Part shown: positions 9,502-17,896 of the stretch, in pieces
Layout: each line of letters begins with the position of its first letter
How positions within the stretch are numbered: position 1 is the first letter of the stretch
DNA from: JAPPHA01 sp963662815
Lineage (GTDB): Bacteria > Pseudomonadota > Alphaproteobacteria > Rhodobacterales > Rhodobacteraceae
Direction of reading: 5' to 3'
NCBI GenBank assembly: GCA_963662815.2
Contig: CAXXWA010000020.1
Coordinates: 434,001 to 498,000 of the forward strand
Length of the DNA: 64,000 nt
Position numbers and translations under genes: made by a program
The notes under the pieces: model-generated
What the model was told of the DNA's origin: nothing
Database searches by the model: none
The model's input: only the letters and a program-made list of their open reading frames with translations

Positions 9502-9715
9502 CTTTCAGTCGCTGATGCTTCCAGCCCTCAAGGCATTCGCCGACGAGGAAGCGCTGCTCTACGAAATTCGAAAACGAATCACCGCCGCTGAAGGACTCTC
9601 GGTCGGAGGTTTTCGGGACATGCTGCCGAGCGGTCGGCAGACGGCATTCGGCAACCGTGTGAACCGGGCCGCGATTCACACGATGAACACCGAACTGCTG
9701 GCGCGCATCAATTGA
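9488..9715 (+). CDS. Mrr N-terminal winged-helix domain, truncated restriction protein
   Basis: A 75-residue reading frame beginning MPVPDFQSLMLPALKAFAD and containing LPSGRQTAFGNRVNRAA, both characteristic of the Mrr_N (winged helix) domain of type IV restriction enzymes. The catalytic PD-(D/E)XK domain is missing: the frame stops at TGA 9713-9715, and the 170 bases before rplY hold no continuation. The ATG overlaps the end of higA by 14 bases, so translation is coupled. It is most likely a remnant of an mrr gene; a stand-alone DNA-binding protein is possible but less likely. Confidence 0.6.
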   Translation: MPVPDFQSLMLPALKAFADEEALLYEIRKRITAAEGLSVGGFRDMLPSGRQTAFGNRVNRAAIHTMNTELLARIN

Positions 9716-9888
9716 GACGTTTACCTTATTGACGCAGTAAGGCGGGCACATGCTGTCCCGGGAGCTTTTTCGCATCGACATCAAGCTTCTAAAGCGAGTT
9801 TGCCGCTTTCAATCGCTTTGATCCTGCCATATACAGCCGCTCCACGCGGACGCACTGCAATCGGCTGCGGAAACTCTGGAGAAACCCA

Positions 9889-10545
9889 ATGGCTGACATT
9901 CCCCGACTTGATGCTCAGGTTCGCACCGGCACGGGCAAGGGAGCTGCACGCCAAGCCCGCCGTGCAGGATACGTTCCGGGCGTCGTATACGGCGGTGGCG
10001 AGGAGCCGGTCGCGATCAACCTCAAGTTCAACGAACTGTACAAGAAATTGAGGCAGGGTCGATTCCTTTCGACTCTCTTCAACCTGAATATTGAGGGCCG
10101 CGACAGCGTCCGCGTCATCTGCCGAAACGTGCAGCGCGATGTGGTCAAGGATCTCCCAATTCACGTGGACCTGATGCGGCTGAACCTGTCCTCCCGCGTG
10201 AACCTGTTCATTCCTGCAACCTTCGTGAATGAGCAGGAAAGTCCCGGCTTGAAGCGTGGAGGGGTGTTGACCGTGGTGCGCCCGGAAATCGAACTCAAGG
10301 TGACTGCCGGCAACATCCCGTCCGAAATCGAGGTCGATCTCACAGGGATGGATATCGGCGATGTTGTCACAATTTCCGGAATCAAGCTTCCCGAGGGCAC
10401 ACGGCCGATGATTACGGAACGCGACTTCGTCATCGCGAACATCTCAGCGCCTTCCGGACTCAAGTCTTCGGAAGCAGATGAGGAAGACGGCGCTCAGGAC
10501 GACTTGGCCGCGGACGAAGCGGAGAGCGAACCTGGAACCGAGTGA
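9889..10545 (+). CDS. rplY: 50S ribosomal protein L25/general stress protein Ctc
   Basis: Protein of 218 residues that binds 5S rRNA on the large subunit. N-terminal L25 domain (about 5-95) with GKGAARQARRAGYVPGVVYG; C-terminal TL5/CTC beta domain (about 100-190); acidic tail ending DEAESEPGTE. This long two-domain form is the usual alphaproteobacterial one. It starts at ATG 9889 after GGAGAAAC and is followed 36 bases later by pth, the common rplY-pth arrangement, suggesting one transcript. Confidence 0.95.
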   Translation: MADIPRLDAQVRTGTGKGAARQARRAGYVPGVVYGGGEEPVAINLKFNELYKKLRQGRFLSTLFNLNIEGRDSVRVICRNVQRDVVKDLPIHVDLMRLNLSSRVNLFIPATFVNEQESPGLKRGGVLTVVRPEIELKVTAGNIPSEIEVDLTGMDIGDVVTISGIKLPEGTRPMITERDFVIANISAPSGLKSSEADEEDGAQDDLAADEAESEPGTE

Positions 10546-10581
10546 CGGTTCAGGATTCCGGCCTCTGGCCTCCTGTCGGCC

Positions 10582-11283
10582 ATGAAGCTTTTCGCGGGAC
10601 TCGGCAATCCCGGCTCCAGGCACGCCAAGAATCGGCACAATGTCGGCTACATGGCCGTCGACAGCATTGCGGAACGGCATGGATTCGAAAACTGGAGCCG
10701 CAAGTTCCAGGGAAGCATCGCTTCGGGAAGGATCGGAGAAACCCGCGTCGTCCTGCTCAAACCCGCGACATACATGAACAATTCCGGCCAGTCAGTCGGT
10801 GAGGCGGCGAGATACTTTCGCATCGACCAAGACGACATAGTCGTATTTCACGACGAACTGGACCTCGCACCCGGAAAATGCCGGTTCAAGGTCGGCGGGG
10901 GGCACGCCGGTCATAACGGACTGCGGTCAATCCACCGCCATGTCGGAACCGACTGCTGCCGGGTCCGGATCGGTATCGGGCATCCGGGGCAGAAACACCT
11001 CGTCCATCCGTATGTGCTCGGCAACTTCTCAAAGTCGGATCTGGCATGGCTTGACGGAGTTCTCGATGGAATCGCGGAAGGTGCCGCGCTGCTCGCAGCC
11101 GGCGACGGGCCCGGGTTCATGAACAGGGTCGCGAGACGCCGAGACGACCTCGCGCGAACCGAACCGCGCGGGACGTCTCGCCGAACGCCGGAAAGGAAGC
11201 CGCCATCCGGCAGCGGCCCGATACAAAACCGCGAAACGGAGGACTCGCTTTTCAAGCGGCTCTTCAATCACTTCAAGCGCTGA
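10582..11283 (+). CDS. pth: peptidyl-tRNA hydrolase
   Basis: Pth of 233 residues, which releases tRNA from peptidyl-tRNA that has dropped off the ribosome. Conserved blocks: GLGNPGSRHAKNRHNVGYM with catalytic His19, KPATYMNNSG, the HDELDLAPGK block with the conserved Asp around residue 92, and GGHAGHNGLRSI. The body ends near residue 190; the tail is long, basic and probably disordered, ending FKRLFNHFKR. Downstream of rplY and on the same strand. Confidence 0.96.
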   Translation: MKLFAGLGNPGSRHAKNRHNVGYMAVDSIAERHGFENWSRKFQGSIASGRIGETRVVLLKPATYMNNSGQSVGEAARYFRIDQDDIVVFHDELDLAPGKCRFKVGGGHAGHNGLRSIHRHVGTDCCRVRIGIGHPGQKHLVHPYVLGNFSKSDLAWLDGVLDGIAEGAALLAAGDGPGFMNRVARRRDDLARTEPRGTSRRTPERKPPSGSGPIQNRETEDSLFKRLFNHFKR

Positions 11284-11470
11284 AGTGGAAGCCCGTGTTC
11301 GATGGCGAAGGGCAGGCGCTAGGGCAATTTGAGAATCCGGCCATCTGTTCGAACTCCGGCAATGCGACGCGGGGAGCCACGGAACAACCCGAAATCGCTT
11401 TCGCGCGGAGGTGATTCCCTGTTTCCCCGTTCCCAACCTCGACGAACTCCCAGAAGAAACTTCGCCGGGA

Positions 11471-11519
11471 ATTAGAACTATTCTAAATTGCTTGACAAAT
11501 GCTTGCCGCGCGGCATAGT
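11471..11519 (+). promoter_or_regulatory. Irr-type iron control element (ICE box) and promoter of nfuA
   Basis: ATTAGAACTATTCTAAA at 11471-11487 is an inverted repeat TTAGAA-N3-TTCTAA, matching the ICE box bound by the haem-responsive regulator Irr in alphaproteobacteria. It is followed at once by a candidate promoter: TTGACA (11492-11497), a 16-base spacer and CATAGT (11514-11519). The site sits just upstream of the -35, 60 bases before the nfuA start. A position upstream of the -35 fits either activation or repression. The rest of the 263-base gap after pth holds nothing recognised. Confidence 0.7.
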
Positions 11520-11546
11520 TGAGGGAAGCTTTTGGGGGTTCGCGAA

Positions 11547-12107
11547 ATGTTCATACAAACGGAAGCAACACCGAACCCGGCAACGCTCAAGTTCCTGCCG
11601 GGCCAGACCGTTCTCGATACAGGCACAATTGACTTCACAACCGCAGACGCGGCGGCGGACTCGCCTCTCGCCAAGAGGATTTTCTCAGTCTCAGGCGTCG
11701 TTGGCGTATTCTTCGGAACCGATTTCATAACGGTGACCAAGACGGACGATACCGAGTGGAACCACATCAAACCTGCGATTCTCGGGGCCATCATGGAGCA
11801 CTTCCAGTCCGGCCAAGACGTCCTGAAGCAGGGCGTCGCGCGAACCGAACACAGGGAGCATGACGGTCCGGATCAGGAAATCGTGAAACAGATCAAGGAA
11901 CTTCTCGATACGCGGGTAAGGCCTGCCGTAGCCCAGGACGGCGGCGACATTACCTTCTACGGATTCGAGCGCGGCGTCGTCTACCTCCACATGCAAGGCG
12001 CATGCGCCGGGTGCCCGTCGTCGACAATTACGCTGAAAATGGGAATCGAGAACTTGCTGCGCCACTACATTCCCGAAGTTACGGAGGTTTGCCCGGTTGC
12101 CGCCTGA
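11547..12107 (+). CDS. nfuA: NfuA-type iron-sulphur cluster carrier/scaffold
   Basis: Protein of 186 residues. N-terminal Nfu_N domain beginning MFIQTEATPNPATLKFLPG; C-terminal NifU-like domain with the cluster-binding CxxC in GACAGCPSSTITLK near residue 155. In characterised homologues it carries a [4Fe-4S] cluster to apo-targets. The ATG at 11547 matches the family start; an in-frame TTG at 11532 is rejected. It lies behind the ICE box, which ties Fe-S supply to iron status. The stop overlaps the start of tsaB. Confidence 0.95.
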   Translation: MFIQTEATPNPATLKFLPGQTVLDTGTIDFTTADAAADSPLAKRIFSVSGVVGVFFGTDFITVTKTDDTEWNHIKPAILGAIMEHFQSGQDVLKQGVARTEHREHDGPDQEIVKQIKELLDTRVRPAVAQDGGDITFYGFERGVVYLHMQGACAGCPSSTITLKMGIENLLRHYIPEVTEVCPVAA

Positions 12108-12732
12108 GGGACCGGTTCTAGCATTCGACACGGCGGCCGCGCACTGCGCGGCCGTACTCGTTTGGCCTGACGGCAGGCTTGGTCGCCGAATCGAGCCAAT
12201 GGACCGCGGACAGGCGGAACGGCTCTTTCCTATGCTGCACGAACTCCAGCACGAATACGGAATACGCTGGACGGACATCGCCGCCATCGGCGTGGGAACC
12301 GGCCCGGGAAACTTCACCGGAATTCGAATCGGCGTTGCCGCGGCACGCGGCCTTGCTCTTTCGCTCGGCGTGCCGACTGTCGGCGTTACGGCATTCGAAC
12401 GCGCAACGGCAGATGCGTTCTTTACGGGAGCCATACCGCAACGGACACGTGTCGAAGTCCGCATCGATCTTCGTTTCGAGAGAAACGGGATCCAGATGCT
12501 TGAGGCAGGTCCCCTGCCCACGCCTCTCGACGCCCCTCGGCTTGTCGACGCCGAACGCGACGCAGAAAAACCGGATGGCGGTTCGGCCTGCATCGCTACC
12601 GATACCGGCATCTGCGACTCGAAGCTGGCTTCGCTCGGCCGCCTGACGCTGGGGAAGAGCCTCTCGGCTCCGCTGCCACCGCGTCCCCTTCCGCTCTACC
12701 TGAGGCCACCGGACGCGGTTCCCCGTAAGTGA
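12097..12732 (+). CDS. tsaB: TsaB, tRNA threonylcarbamoyladenosine synthesis partner
   Basis: TsaB of 211 residues, the inactive ASKHA-fold partner of TsaD needed for t6A modification of tRNA. Motifs: VLAFDTAAAHCAAVLVW at the N-terminus and GVGTGPGNFTGIRIGVAAAR around residues 66-85. The first in-frame ATG lies after the N-terminal strand, so translation must begin at a non-ATG codon; TTG 12097 overlaps nfuA by 11 bases. nfuA-tsaB adjacency suggests co-transcription. The expected neighbour rimI is not found downstream. Confidence 0.9.
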   Translation: MPPEGPVLAFDTAAAHCAAVLVWPDGRLGRRIEPMDRGQAERLFPMLHELQHEYGIRWTDIAAIGVGTGPGNFTGIRIGVAAARGLALSLGVPTVGVTAFERATADAFFTGAIPQRTRVEVRIDLRFERNGIQMLEAGPLPTPLDAPRLVDAERDAEKPDGGSACIATDTGICDSKLASLGRLTLGKSLSAPLPPRPLPLYLRPPDAVPRK

Positions 12733-13021
12733 ATCGGGTCCGCGCGGCCGTGGCGGAACATGAATCAAGGCCTGAATCCTGTATGCGCCGAAGCCCGGTT
12801 TCGTCACTTCGTCCGGCCGCAATCCCTCCACCGCCCCGTGCGTCAGTGCGACCTCGGCAGCGAGAACGGCATGCCTGCAGCCAACTTGGTTTCCAGCGGG
12901 GAGATTCCGGTTGACGCCGTTTGTTCCGTCGGCACTAATCGCGTGAGATCAGTCAGTCGGCCCGCGTCTTCCAATCAGGCGCCCGGCCGGTTCGGATCAA
13001 GAGCACGGAAGGGAGCGAAAC

Positions 13022-14017
13022 ATGAAATCCAAGACAACCATTCTTGCCGCGGCAGCGGCGATCGGCATTGCAACGGCCGCACAGTCGGAAGGACCCGCGA
13101 TCATCTACGACGTCGGCGGAAAGTTCGACAAGTCGTTCAACGAGGCCGCCTACAACGGGGCAGAGAGATTCAAGGCGGAAACTGGCATCGAGTATCGCGA
13201 CTTCGAGATGCAGTCGGAAGCCCAGCGCGAACAGGCGCTGAGGCGGTTTGCACGCGCGGGCAACAACCCAGTCGTCATGACCGGGTTCCAGTTCGCCTCG
13301 GCGCTCAACTCTGTGGCACCGGATTTTCCGGATACGAATTTCGCCATAATCGACATGGTTGTCGATCACCCCAATGTCCGCTCGGTCGTGTTCAACGAAC
13401 ACGAAGGATCCTATCTTGTCGGCATGCTTGCGGCGCTCGCGTCCGAGTCCGGAAAGGTCGGTTTCGTCGGCGGCATGGACATTCCTCTCATCCGGCGATT
13501 CGCATGCGGTTACGTCCAGGGCGTGAAGGCGATCAACTCCGACTTCGAGGTCTTCCAGAACATGACGGGCACGACCGGCGCCGCGTGGAATGATCCGGTC
13601 CGCGGCGGGGAACTCGCGATGGCGCAAATCAACCAGGGTGCCGACGTCGTCTATCACGCGGCCGGCGGCACCGGCATCGGCGTCCTGCAGGCAGCGGCGG
13701 ATGCCGGCGTCCTCGGCATCGGAGTGGACAGCAACCAGAATCACCTGCAACCCGGATCGGTCCTGACCTCCATGCTGAAAAGGGTGGACGTCGCCGTCTA
13801 CAACGCCTTCAAGGACGGTACGAGCGGCGAATTCGACACCGGATTCAATGTGCTCGGCCTGGCCAACGGAGGCGTAGGATACTCGCTCGACGAGCACAAT
13901 GCCGAACTGGTCTCTGCCGAAATGAAGGCGGCAGTGGACGCTGCGGCGGAAAAGATCATCTCAGGAGAGATTCCGGTGCACGACTACATGTCGGACGAAA
14001 GCTGTCCGGTCATGTAG
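13022..14017 (+). CDS. BMP-family ABC transporter substrate-binding protein
   Basis: Periplasmic binding protein of 331 residues of the basic-membrane-protein (PnrA/Med) family, whose studied members bind purine nucleosides. N-terminal signal peptide (about 1-23) without lipobox cysteine. Family blocks: VGGKFDKSFNEAAYNGAERF, VVFNEHEGSYLVGMLAAL, VGFVGGMDIPLIRRFACGY, and AAGGTGIGVLQAA. Strong Shine-Dalgarno GGAAGGGAG before ATG 13022. First gene of a four-gene import operon. The actual substrate is unproven. Confidence 0.9.
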   Translation: MKSKTTILAAAAAIGIATAAQSEGPAIIYDVGGKFDKSFNEAAYNGAERFKAETGIEYRDFEMQSEAQREQALRRFARAGNNPVVMTGFQFASALNSVAPDFPDTNFAIIDMVVDHPNVRSVVFNEHEGSYLVGMLAALASESGKVGFVGGMDIPLIRRFACGYVQGVKAINSDFEVFQNMTGTTGAAWNDPVRGGELAMAQINQGADVVYHAAGGTGIGVLQAAADAGVLGIGVDSNQNHLQPGSVLTSMLKRVDVAVYNAFKDGTSGEFDTGFNVLGLANGGVGYSLDEHNAELVSAEMKAAVDAAAEKIISGEIPVHDYMSDESCPVM

Positions 14018-14039
14018 CGACGGGCGCGGAGTCCAAACC

Positions 14040-15599
14040 TTGACCGGGAGAAACGACCGGGGGCGGCACGAGAGTGCCGCCCCTGCCATAGAACTCAGGG
14101 GCATCTCGAAGAGCTTCGGCCCGGTACAGGCCAACCGGGACATCAATCTCGCAGTCAAACGTGGAGAAATCCACGGAATCGTCGGCGAGAACGGCGCCGG
14201 CAAGTCGACGCTGATGTCCATTCTATTCGGTTTCTACCAGGCGGACTCCGGACGGATTTTCGTTGACGGCCGGGAAACCACCATTCCGGACAGCAAGGCG
14301 GCGATCCGCGCGGGCATCGGGATGGTGCACCAGCACTTCAAGCTGGTCGAGAACTTCACCGTCCTCGAGAACATCGTGCTTGGGGCCGAGGACGGAATGC
14401 TTCTCAAGCCGTCCCTCGCTCGCGCGCGCGATCTGCTTACCGAACTTGCGCAGGAGTACGAACTCGAGGTCGACCCCGAAGCGGTCGTGGAAGAACTCTC
14501 GGTCGGCCTTCAACAGCGGGTGGAGATTCTGAAGGCGCTCTACCGGAACGCGGACATTCTTATCCTCGACGAACCCACGGGCGTCCTGACGCCAGCGGAA
14601 GCCGACCACCTTTTCCGGATTCTTCGCAACCTTCGCGACCAGGGCAAGACGGTCGTGCTCATCACCCACAAGCTGCGTGAAATCATGGCCGCTACGGACA
14701 CGGTCAGCGTCATGAGGCAAGGCGAGATGGTCGCCACAACCGCCACCAGCGAAACCTCGCCGGAGGAGCTCGCCGAGCGAATGGTCGGTCGCAAGGTGCT
14801 CCTGCGCGTAGACAAGGCTCCGGCGGCCCCCGGCGACACCGTCCTCGAGGTAGACGAACTGTCGCTGACGGACCTTGCAGGGGTCCGACGGCTGAAGGGT
14901 GTCTCGTTCCATGTCCGCGCCGGCGAAATTCTCGGCATCGCCGGGGTTGCCGGCAACGGGCAGTCCGAGCTTCTCTCGGTCCTCGGCGGAATCCTGCCCG
15001 CAACTGGAGCGGTGAGGGTGCGCGGCAGGGAGATAGATCTCGCGCGGGCAGACGGCCAGTCGCGGCGCCGGGACGGAATTGCGCATGTTCCCGAAGATCG
15101 CCACCGTCTCGGCCTGGTCATGAACTTCGCGCAGTGGGAGAACGCCGTATTCGGCTATCACACGGCATCGGAATACAGCCGAAAGTACGGGTTGACCAAT
15201 CGAAACGCAATTCGGACCGCCGCCGACGAGATGGTCAGGAAATACGACATCCGCCCGGCAAGGATGGACCTGTTCGCCGGGAGCTTTTCCGGAGGCAACC
15301 AGCAGAAGATCGTCATTTCCCGCGAGTTCGAACGCAATCCCGACATTCTCGTTGTCGGGCAGCCGACGCGGGGAGTCGACATCGGGGCGATCGAGTTCAT
15401 ACACCGCCAGATCGTTGCGCTTCGCGACGCCGGAAAGGCGATCCTCCTGGTTTCCGTCGAACTCGACGAGATACTTTCGCTCTCCGACCGGGTCGCCGTC
15501 ATGTTCGACGGCAGAATCTCGGGAGAGCGGGTCGCCGCGGACACCGACGAACGCGAGCTTGGCCTGCTCATGGCCGGCGTGTCCGGAGAAGCCGCATGA
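14040..15599 (+). CDS. BMP-type ABC transporter ATP-binding protein (double ATPase)
   Basis: Protein of 519 residues with two ABC domains, like YufO/NupA. Domain 1: Walker A GENGAGKST, signature LSVGLQQRVEILKAL, Walker B ILILDEPTGVL. Domain 2: degenerate Walker A GVAGNGQSE, signature FSGGNQQKIVISREF and Walker B-like ILVVGQPTRGVD, where Gln replaces the usual Asp/Glu. The first in-frame ATG lies after Walker A, so the start is non-ATG; TTG 14040, 23 bases after the binding-protein stop, is the best choice. It energises the two permeases that follow. Confidence 0.9.
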   Translation: MTGRNDRGRHESAAPAIELRGISKSFGPVQANRDINLAVKRGEIHGIVGENGAGKSTLMSILFGFYQADSGRIFVDGRETTIPDSKAAIRAGIGMVHQHFKLVENFTVLENIVLGAEDGMLLKPSLARARDLLTELAQEYELEVDPEAVVEELSVGLQQRVEILKALYRNADILILDEPTGVLTPAEADHLFRILRNLRDQGKTVVLITHKLREIMAATDTVSVMRQGEMVATTATSETSPEELAERMVGRKVLLRVDKAPAAPGDTVLEVDELSLTDLAGVRRLKGVSFHVRAGEILGIAGVAGNGQSELLSVLGGILPATGAVRVRGREIDLARADGQSRRRDGIAHVPEDRHRLGLVMNFAQWENAVFGYHTASEYSRKYGLTNRNAIRTAADEMVRKYDIRPARMDLFAGSFSGGNQQKIVISREFERNPDILVVGQPTRGVDIGAIEFIHRQIVALRDAGKAILLVSVELDEILSLSDRVAVMFDGRISGERVAADTDERELGLLMAGVSGEAA

Positions 15600-16696
15600 A
15601 GCGCCAGGTGCCGGGCTGGGTCGGGCTTGTCCTCGTCCCGCTTCTCAATCTCGTGCTTGCGCTGATTGTTGCCGGCGTAGTGGTGGTGTTCATTGGCGAG
15701 AACCCGTTTCGCGCGATGCGGCTTCTGGTCGCCGGTGCGTTGGGAAGCAGTTACGGCATCGGCTACACGCTCTACTACGCGACCAGTTTCGTCTTCACTG
15801 GCCTCGCCGTGGCCATCGCCTTTCACGGAAGCCTCTTCAACATCGGCGGCGAAGGACAAGCTGGCGTTGCGGGCATCGGCGTCGCCGTGGTCTGCCTGAG
15901 CATTGTCGGCGAAACGCACTGGCTGCTCGCGTTTCCTCTCGCCGCGGCAGGAGCCGCGGCGGCGGGAGCGGCTTGGGCCGCGGTTCCCGCCTATCTCCAG
16001 GCAAAGCGAGGAAGCCACGTGGTGATCACCACGATCATGTTCAACTTCATTGCTTCCGCGCTTCTTGTCTACCTTCTCGTCAACGTCATGAAGGTCGAGG
16101 GATCAATGTCGCCGGAAAGCCGGAAGTTCGGAACCGGCGCGCATATCCCCTACATGCACGAGATGGCGGCGTGGCTGGGCATTACCATGTCGCGAACGCC
16201 ACTGAACCTCTCGTTCTTCCTAGCCGCAGGGGCCGCGATACTCACCTGGGTGCTGATCTGGAGAACGCGGCTCGGCTACGAGATCAGGGCTTTCGGCCAG
16301 TCGGAGTCCGCCGCAGTCTACGCCGGCATCTCTCCGTACAGGATTACCATGTTGACCATGCTGATTTCCGGCGGCATGGCCGGTCTGATGGCAACGAACA
16401 CGGTCATGGGAGAAGCCCATCGCCTGGTTCTCGACGCTGTGCAGGGGGCTGGTTTCGTTGGCATCGCAGTGGCGCTGATGGGCCGGTCGCACCCGGTCGG
16501 CGTGGTCCTTGCGGCGATCCTTTTCGGTATTCTCTACCAGGGAGGCGCCGAGCTCGCGTTCGAAATGCCGGCGATATCCCGTGACATGATTGTCGTCATC
16601 CAGGCACTCGTGATCCTGTTTACCGGCGCACTCGAAAACCTCGTGCGGTTTCCGGTTGAAGCCGTTTTCCGGAACCTGCAAGGGCGTCGAAGCTGA
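15596..16696 (+). CDS. BMP-type ABC transporter permease 1 (YufP-like)
   Basis: Inner-membrane permease of 366 residues of the branched-chain/ribose-type (BPD_transp_2) family, with about nine hydrophobic segments. Recognisable blocks: LFNIGGEGQAGVAGIGVA, RGSHVVITTIMFNFIAS and GAGFVGIAVALMGRSHPVGV. The ATG overlaps the stop of the ATPase gene (ATGA at 15596-15599), showing translational coupling. The frame is open upstream, but that part overlaps the ATPase and is not coding. Confidence 0.92.
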   Translation: MKRQVPGWVGLVLVPLLNLVLALIVAGVVVVFIGENPFRAMRLLVAGALGSSYGIGYTLYYATSFVFTGLAVAIAFHGSLFNIGGEGQAGVAGIGVAVVCLSIVGETHWLLAFPLAAAGAAAAGAAWAAVPAYLQAKRGSHVVITTIMFNFIASALLVYLLVNVMKVEGSMSPESRKFGTGAHIPYMHEMAAWLGITMSRTPLNLSFFLAAGAAILTWVLIWRTRLGYEIRAFGQSESAAVYAGISPYRITMLTMLISGGMAGLMATNTVMGEAHRLVLDAVQGAGFVGIAVALMGRSHPVGVVLAAILFGILYQGGAELAFEMPAISRDMIVVIQALVILFTGALENLVRFPVEAVFRNLQGRRS

Positions 16697-17667
16697 TGGA
16701 CTACCTTGCCGTCCTGCAACTGTTCGATTCGACGCTCAGGCTGGCGACGCCGTTCCTTTTCGCCTGCCTTGCCGGACTGTTCTCGGAGCGGGCCGGAATC
16801 TTCGATATCGGCCTTGAAGGCAAGATGCTCGCCGGCGCATTCTCTGCCGCGACGGTGGCGGCGATCACGGGATCGGCGTGGCTCGGCCTGTTCACCGGCG
16901 TCGGAATTTCCGTCTTGCTCTCGATTCTGCACGGCCTCGCATCGATAACGCTCAGAGGCAACCAGCTGATCTCGGGAGTCGCGATCAACTTTCTGGCATC
17001 GGGTCTGACCGCATTGATCGGTCAGAGCCTTTTTGAGCTCGGCGGGCGCACGCCCCAACTCAAGGGTAGCGGACGGTTCACGGAAATCACGCTTCCGCTT
17101 GCCGAGACGCTCGGGGGCATTCCCGTGCTCGGCCCGGTCTATGAAGGCCTTGTATCCGGGCACAACGTCATCGTTTACATGGCCCTCGCCGCAGTACCGA
17201 TCACCTGGTGGACGCTGTTCAGGACGCGATTCGGCCTTCGCCTGCGCGCCGTGGGAGAGAACCCCGGCGCGGTTGATACGGCCGGGATTTCGGTGACCGG
17301 TCAGAGGTACATGGCTGTCATCATCTGCGGCGTGCTCTGCGGCATGGCAGGCGCATACCTTTCGCTCGGGACGTCTGCCGCCGGGTTTGTCCGGGAGATG
17401 TCGGCAGGAAAGGGCTTCATCGCGCTAGCCGCGCTGATCTTCGCAAAGTGGAAGCCGCTGAACGCCCTCGCGGCGTGCCTCCTGTTCGGGTTCCTGGAAG
17501 CGGTTGCGACAAAATACCAGAACGTCGACGTCTTCGGCCTGTTCACCGTGCCGGTACAATTCATGCAGGCGCTGCCGTATATCCTGACCGTCGTCATACT
17601 TGCGGGATTCGTCGGCAAGGCGATCCCGCCAAGAGCTGGGGGCGTTCCATACGTGAAGGAAGAGTGA
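16696..17667 (+). CDS. BMP-type ABC transporter permease 2 (YufQ-like)
   Basis: Second permease subunit, 323 residues, mostly hydrophobic. Blocks: FACLAGLFSERAGIFDIG, IGLEGKMLAGAFSAA, LRGNQLISGVAINFLASGL and AGKGFIALAALIFAKWKP. The start overlaps the previous stop by one base (TGATG at 16694-16698). With the binding protein and double ATPase it makes a complete importer. A 229-base gap, in which nothing was recognised, separates it from the ureohydrolase. Confidence 0.92.
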   Translation: MDYLAVLQLFDSTLRLATPFLFACLAGLFSERAGIFDIGLEGKMLAGAFSAATVAAITGSAWLGLFTGVGISVLLSILHGLASITLRGNQLISGVAINFLASGLTALIGQSLFELGGRTPQLKGSGRFTEITLPLAETLGGIPVLGPVYEGLVSGHNVIVYMALAAVPITWWTLFRTRFGLRLRAVGENPGAVDTAGISVTGQRYMAVIICGVLCGMAGAYLSLGTSAAGFVREMSAGKGFIALAALIFAKWKPLNALAACLLFGFLEAVATKYQNVDVFGLFTVPVQFMQALPYILTVVILAGFVGKAIPPRAGGVPYVKEE

Positions 17668-17896
17668 CCGGCGGAATGGGTCCTGTCCCGGCCGGGCCGA
17701 GGCACGGTTTCCGGGTCAGCGCTCGGACAAAGTAACGACAGAGGCGCATTGCGGAGTGACGGCCTCCCCGGAAACCGCAAGGCATGCCCGCCTCCAGCCG
17801 GACCCTTCAGCTTCCGCGCGCGCCCGACGGGGATTGACACCGCAACCGCCCAGGGGCAGGCCTGTTCGAAACTGAACTCCGAGGAAGGTCGCGTCC

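Noticed and set aside
12760..13593. 277-residue plus-strand frame overlapping the BMP binding protein
   Set aside because: It overlaps a gene with signal peptide and family motifs; its own sequence is Arg/Gly-rich without domains.
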